From the NCBI GenBank assembly GCA_934613165.1, contig CAKTSW010000035.1, positions 1-8,985 on the forward strand: a stretch of DNA of 8,985 nt. The letters are read 5' to 3'. The stretch comes from an uncultured Ellagibacter sp. Lineage in GTDB: Bacteria; Actinomycetota; Coriobacteriia; Coriobacteriales; Eggerthellaceae. Numbering within the stretch: position 1 is the stretch's first letter; every line of letters starts with the position of its first letter. The notes under the pieces are model-generated. The model made no database searches. It worked only from the letters and a program-made list of their open reading frames with translations, and was not told the DNA's origin. This document shows, piece by piece, positions 6,201 to 8,985 of this stretch. A program made the translations under genes and the position numbers.

Positions 6201-7031
6201 ATGGAAATCCAATGGTCGTTGGTTTTGTTCACGGCTCTGACGGGCCTTGCGGCGTGGCTGTTCATCTGCGTCGCCGCCGATGAGTTCCTCGGCCGCGCGA
6301 AGAAGGCGGCATTCCCCGCGGCGGCATCGTCGCTCGTCATCGCCATCGTGGGCGGCCTGGCGTCGGTCACGCACCTGTCGCACCCCGACCGCATCATGGG
6401 CGCTTTGAGCCATCCCACCTCGGGCATCTTCACCGAGGCCGTGCTCATCGGCTGCCTCATCGTGTGCGTGGCGATCTACCTCGTGCTTCTGAAGCGCGGC
6501 GCCGGCGCGACCCCCCGCAAGGTCGTCGCGGTCATCGGCGCGGTCTTCGGCGTGCTGCTGTCGTTCATGGCGGGCGAGTCCTACCTCATGAGCGCGCGCC
6601 CGAACTGGAACACCCAGCTGCTCCCGCTCGGCTATATGCTCACGGCGATCCCGTCCGGCGTCGGCGCCTATCTCGCCGTGGTCGGCTTCGTGGCCGGCAA
6701 GGGCGAAGGCGAGGGCGTCAAGCAGCTCGATCTGAAGCCCTATGCCACGGCGCTTCTCGCGGGCGGCGTGCTCGCCGCCGTGGGCGCGCTTGCCTACACG
6801 ATTTCCGCCGGCGCGTCCGACGGCGCCGTGTTCGCGCTGCTCGCGCTTGCGGTGGTCGCGGGCGGCGTGGTCCCGTGCGCGGCAGGCGCTTTCCTTCCCA
6901 AGAAGATGGAAAGCCTCGTCGCCCTCGGTGCCGCCTCGTGCGTGTGCGCCCTTATCGGCGCGATCGCGTACCGCTGCATCATGTGGCTTGTCACGGTGCC
7001 GGTGGCCGATCTGTTCATGACGGTTATCTAG
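6201..7031 (+). CDS. DmsC-type membrane anchor and quinol-oxidising subunit
   Basis: This 276-aa integral membrane protein resembles DmsC, the anchor of DMSO reductase-type complexes, which oxidises menaquinol and hands electrons to the ferredoxin subunit. Eight hydrophobic segments lie at about residues 6-26, 38-58, 77-97, 107-125, 140-165, 181-203, 208-230 and 238-262, matching the eight helices and roughly 285-aa length of E. coli DmsC. The segment GGLASVTHLSHPDRIMGALS (51-70), followed by TSGIFTEAVL, corresponds to the conserved His-Pro loop and Ser-x-x-x-E region of the family. The start has AAGGAGG (6185-6191) 9 nt upstream, and the gene begins 4 nt after the ferredoxin stop. No haem-binding signature is evident. 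NrfD proteins are the main alternative family, but the 8-helix size and loop motif favour DmsC. Confidence 0.88.
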   Translation: MEIQWSLVLFTALTGLAAWLFICVAADEFLGRAKKAAFPAAASSLVIAIVGGLASVTHLSHPDRIMGALSHPTSGIFTEAVLIGCLIVCVAIYLVLLKRGAGATPRKVVAVIGAVFGVLLSFMAGESYLMSARPNWNTQLLPLGYMLTAIPSGVGAYLAVVGFVAGKGEGEGVKQLDLKPYATALLAGGVLAAVGALAYTISAGASDGAVFALLALAVVAGGVVPCAAGAFLPKKMESLVALGAASCVCALIGAIAYRCIMWLVTVPVADLFMTVI

Positions 7032-7049
7032 GCGCTTGATCCTGACTGG

Positions 7050-7090
7050 AAGCTTTCGGCCCCGTTTTCTTCGGGATCGGGGCCGGGCTT
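7050..7090 (+). terminator. Probable intrinsic terminator or attenuator after the anchor gene
   Basis: CGGCCCCG (7057-7064) pairs perfectly with CGGGGCCG (7078-7085) around a 13-nt loop. AAGC (7050-7053) and GCTT (7087-7090) can extend the stem past a small internal loop. The run after it (TTTCATTC) is only moderately T-rich, so termination may be partial. It lies 19 nt after the stop of the anchor gene, at the boundary between the structural subunits and the chaperone/NapGH-like genes. It would let the structural genes be expressed more than the downstream ones. Confidence 0.5.
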
Positions 7091-7134
7091 TCATTCGGGG
7101 GTGCGCTTGAAGGCGAGCGCGCCCCCGAATGAAA
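7089..7134. repeat. Long near-perfect hairpin (19-bp stem, 8-nt loop) upstream of the chaperone gene
   Basis: TTTCATTCGGGGG (7089-7101) pairs perfectly with CCCCCGAATGAAA (7122-7134). The stem continues inward through a T/G wobble (7102/7121) and GCGCT/AGCGC (7103-7107/7116-7120), leaving an 8-nt loop (7108-7115). There is no T tract after it on the plus strand, so it is not a classical terminator. Its left foot overlaps the end of the preceding hairpin by 2 nt, so the two structures could compete. It may be an RNA-processing or mRNA-stability element, a U-tract-less terminator, or a protein-binding palindrome. Confidence 0.65.
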
Positions 7135-7174
7135 CGCGAACGAGAGACATCATTCGAAACGAGAGGGGACGATT

Positions 7175-7891
7175 ATGGAAGACGGCGCCATCGAGACGAG
7201 CGCATCCGAGCTCATCGAGGTCAACGCGGGGCGCGCGGCTTATTACCGCATGCTCGCGGAGCTTTTGTGGAAGGAGCTTTCGCAAGATCAGATCGACCAC
7301 TTGGCGAGCCTCGACTTGAAGTCGCTTGCGGCGGGGGACGAGGGCCTTTCCGCCGGCTACGCCGATATGGACCGCTACCTGCGCCATCGCAACACCGGCA
7401 CGCGCCAGGAGCTCGCGGTCGACTACGCGCATACCTTCCTTGCCGCCGGCAACTACGAATCGTTCGCGGCCACGCCGTTCGAAAGCGTGTTCACGTCCGA
7501 GATGGGGCTTTTGATGCAGGACGCGCGCGATGAGGTGTTCAAGTCGTTCTGCGAAGAGCATATCCAGCCCGACGAGGAGCTTCACACGCCCGAAGACCAC
7601 CTGTCCTTCGAGTTCGAGTTCATGGCGACGCTTCTCGAACGCACCAACTCGGCGTGCCTCGCAGGCGACTTCGACCGCGCGTCGACGCTTTCCCGAAAGG
7701 CCGCCGATTTCCATAGGGACCATCAGATGAACTGGGTGGACGACTTCTGCGACGCCGTCAACGAGGTTGCCGAGACGCGCTTCTACCGCGGTGTTTCCAA
7801 GGTGATCCGCGCGTTCGTCCATATGGAATCCGAGGTCGTCGCCGACATGGCCGCCGCCACCGCCGAACTCGCTTCGGCGAAGGCCGCCTAG
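7175..7891 (+). CDS. TorD/DmsD-family molybdoenzyme chaperone
   Basis: This 238-aa cytoplasmic, mostly helical protein is a redox-enzyme maturation chaperone. Such proteins bind the Tat signal of the catalytic subunit, hold it while the molybdenum cofactor is inserted, and block premature export. The family signature is visible: DYAHTFLAAG (83-92) followed by Pro-Phe-Glu-Ser-Val-Phe matches the E/D-Y-x-x-x-F…P…S-x-(Y/F) region, and PEDHLSFEFEFMATLL (138-153) matches the conserved E/P-DHL…E-(F/L)-x-FM segment. No signal peptide or membrane helix is present. The start ATG has AGAGGGG 6 nt upstream. It is separated from the anchor gene by a 143-bp gap containing two hairpins. The natural client is the catalytic subunit at 2517-5564, the only molybdoenzyme in view, although the NapG-like protein also carries a twin-arginine signal. 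Confidence 0.92.
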   Translation: MEDGAIETSASELIEVNAGRAAYYRMLAELLWKELSQDQIDHLASLDLKSLAAGDEGLSAGYADMDRYLRHRNTGTRQELAVDYAHTFLAAGNYESFAATPFESVFTSEMGLLMQDARDEVFKSFCEEHIQPDEELHTPEDHLSFEFEFMATLLERTNSACLAGDFDRASTLSRKAADFHRDHQMNWVDDFCDAVNEVAETRFYRGVSKVIRAFVHMESEVVADMAAATAELASAKAA

Positions 7892-7915
7892 TTGCTCGGA
7901 AGGCGGTTCGAAACC

Positions 7916-8539
7916 ATGTCGAAACCGATAACGCGGCGAGCCTTTCTTGCGGGCGGCGGCGCCTTCGCGTCGATGTTCGCGGTCGGCGGCGCTGCCTGGG
8001 TGGCAAACTCGGGGTCGGGGGATTCCGGTCTGCTGCGCCCGCCGGGAGCGCAGGACGCCTCCCGCTTTCGGGCGCTGTGCCTGAAGTGCAACCGCTGCGA
8101 GAGCGTGTGCCCGCAAAGCTGCCTTCGTACGGGGCTGCTCGAAGACGGGCTGCTCAACTGGCGCACGCCCATCATGGACTTCCATAGGGGGGCATGCGAT
8201 TTCTGCGGCAAGTGCGAGGACGTCTGCCCGACGGGCGCCATCGTCGGCGCGCGCGACGTTTCGCGCGTCGTCGGCGTCGCGGAGGTCGACCACGAACGCT
8301 GCATCGCATGGCTTACGGGCGGCTGCCGCGTGTGCGTCGATGCGTGCCCGTACGGCGCCATCTCGCTCGACGCGTCCGCGCGCCCCGTCGTCGACGAGGG
8401 AAGATGCAACGGCTGCGGCGCATGCGAGTACGCGTGCCCTTCGAATAGCTACCTTACGTTCGCCGGCGGCACCGACCGCGGTATCAACGTGCGCGTCTCG
8501 TCTTCGGCGACGAGGGCGGAAGGAGGCGATGCCCGATGA
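7916..8539 (+). CDS. NapG-like Tat-exported ferredoxin with four [4Fe-4S] sites
   Basis: This 207-aa protein resembles NapG/MauM, the extracytoplasmic iron-sulfur half of the NapGH menaquinol dehydrogenase. The N-terminus has a twin-arginine motif (TRRAFLA, residues 6-12) and a hydrophobic region to about residue 30, probably uncleaved. Cysteine groups are C55/58/61/65, C94/97/100/104, C129/137/140/144 and C164/167/170/174. The third group has the CX7CX2CX3CP spacing with an IAWLTGGC stretch that is characteristic of NapG. The frame is open from a TTG at 7892, directly after the chaperone stop. I chose ATG 7916 because it puts the Tat motif at the expected distance and has AGGCGG 9 nt upstream. 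It overlaps the next gene by 4 bp. No NapA-type catalytic subunit or cytochrome c is visible, so the electron acceptor may be the molybdoenzyme encoded upstream or a protein beyond the window. Confidence 0.88.
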   Translation: MSKPITRRAFLAGGGAFASMFAVGGAAWVANSGSGDSGLLRPPGAQDASRFRALCLKCNRCESVCPQSCLRTGLLEDGLLNWRTPIMDFHRGACDFCGKCEDVCPTGAIVGARDVSRVVGVAEVDHERCIAWLTGGCRVCVDACPYGAISLDASARPVVDEGRCNGCGACEYACPSNSYLTFAGGTDRGINVRVSSSATRAEGGDAR

Positions 8540-8985
8540 AGAAGCGCTTCAGTTTCAAGCGGGCCCGCGCGGCCGTCGCTTTGGCTCTCGTCGCCTTCGC
8601 GGTGGCGGGGCTCGCCTTCAAGATCGGGTCGGGCACCCCTTCGGCTTTCGGCATCGACCAGATCGCGGCCATCTGTCCGCTCGGCGCGCTCGAGACGATG
8701 TTCGGCGCGAAGGAATTCATGCTGCACCCGATCGTCCTGCTTGTCGCGATGGCCGTTCTCGTGACGGTCGTCGGCAAGGCGTTTTGCGCCTGGGGCTGCC
8801 CCATTCCATGGCTGCAACGCTTCTTCCGCCCGAAAAAGAGGGATTCTGACGGAAAAACGCCTCGCGATGGACAAAAAAGCGCGAAATGCGAGGTCCTCCC
8901 GGCAGAATCGGACGAAAACGGGCGGGAAAACGCCCAATCGGGGGCTATTCGGGCGGAAAAAGGCGTTTCGGGCGAGGCGCCGGCT
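8536..8985 (+). CDS. NapH-like membrane quinol dehydrogenase subunit (partial, runs off right edge)
   Basis: The first 150 residues of a NapH-type protein are visible, with no stop before the window ends. A basic N-terminus leads to a membrane helix at about 11-29 and another at about 62-82. The family Cys-Pro motifs ICPLGALE (46-53) and FCAWGCPIPW (83-92) are both present. NapH-type proteins anchor NapG and take electrons from menaquinol. The start ATG overlaps the NapG-like stop by 4 bp (ATGA) and has AAGGAGG 9 nt upstream, indicating tight coupling. From about residue 98 to the edge the protein becomes strongly hydrophilic (Lys, Asp, Glu, Gly, Ser) with no membrane helix. In typical NapH the corresponding loop is short. 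This extension coincides with a repeat-rich stretch of DNA. Whether helices and ferredoxin motifs resume downstream cannot be seen. Confidence 0.82.
   Translation, partial: MKKRFSFKRARAAVALALVAFAVAGLAFKIGSGTPSAFGIDQIAAICPLGALETMFGAKEFMLHPIVLLVAMAVLVTVVGKAFCAWGCPIPWLQRFFRPKKRDSDGKTPRDGQKSAKCEVLPAESDENGRENAQSGAIRAEKGVSGEAPA
8850..8965 (+). repeat. Three copies of a 12-bp CGGAAAAACGCC-like motif inside the NapH-like gene
   Basis: Copies are CGGAAAAACGCC (8850-8861), CGGGAAAACGCC (8923-8934) and CGGAAAAAGGCG (8954-8965, the most divergent). They start at codon positions 3, 1 and 2 respectively, so the likeness is at the DNA level and not a protein repeat. The middle copy sits in a small hairpin, GGGCG (8920-8924) with CGCCC (8931-8935). 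The surrounding segment also has short A runs at 8833-8837 and 8873-8878, unlike the rest of the gene. This may be a small intragenic repeat element that lengthened the loop. Confidence 0.45.

Noticed and set aside
7050..7134. Insertion-sequence terminal repeats or an attachment site at the hairpins
   Set aside because: The arms are only about 20 nt apart with no transposase or integrase gene and no target duplication. A hairpin RNA is the simpler reading.
7091..8293. 400-codon minus-strand frame opposite the chaperone and NapG-like genes
   Set aside because: It spans two genes with clear family motifs and the hairpin region. No motif or start signal supports it, so it is an antisense shadow.
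1..8985. tRNA, rRNA, CRISPR array or phage genes
   Set aside because: I saw no cloverleaf, no regularly spaced repeats and no phage-type proteins. The genes fill nearly all of the window.

Overview
The window looks like a respiratory-reductase locus of a high-GC anaerobic actinobacterium, most likely a gut Eggerthellaceae (Eggerthella, Gordonibacter, Adlercreutzia or Slackia type; class Coriobacteriia). Three things suggest this: the high GC content, a LuxR-type regulator carrying about 12 membrane segments, and a very long (1015 aa) Tat-exported molybdopterin oxidoreductase. These are known hallmarks of that family. The genus and the enzyme's substrate cannot be fixed from the sequence alone.

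Layout. On the left, on the minus strand and cut by the window edge, lies a membrane-bound LuxR-family regulator (1-1448). A 206-bp divergent intergenic region follows, with two inverted repeats, a possible -10 element, a tiny upstream ORF and a leader hairpin. On the plus strand come an unrecognised 267-aa protein with two internally similar halves (1655-2458), the molybdenum catalytic subunit (2517-5564), a four-cluster ferredoxin subunit (5561-6196) and a DmsC-type membrane anchor (6201-7031). After a 143-bp gap with two hairpins come a TorD/DmsD-type chaperone (7175-7891), a NapG-like Tat-exported ferredoxin (7916-8539) and a NapH-like membrane protein that runs off the right edge (8536-8985).

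How the genes work together (inference from family knowledge). The catalytic subunit and its ferredoxin partner would be folded around the molybdenum cofactor in the cytoplasm with help from the chaperone. They would then be exported by Tat and anchored on the outer face of the membrane by the DmsC-like protein, which takes electrons from menaquinol. The NapG/NapH-like pair is a second, independent type of quinol-oxidising module. Having both in one gene string is the most unusual feature of the locus. The divergent regulator probably senses the substrate or a membrane-associated signal and controls the reductase genes through the repeats between them.

Strongest leads: the orphan Moco enzyme of the general type that includes gut catechol dehydroxylases; its unknown internally duplicated partner gene; the doubled quinol interface; and a 12-bp DNA repeat present in three different reading frames inside an unusual hydrophilic extension of the NapH-like gene.
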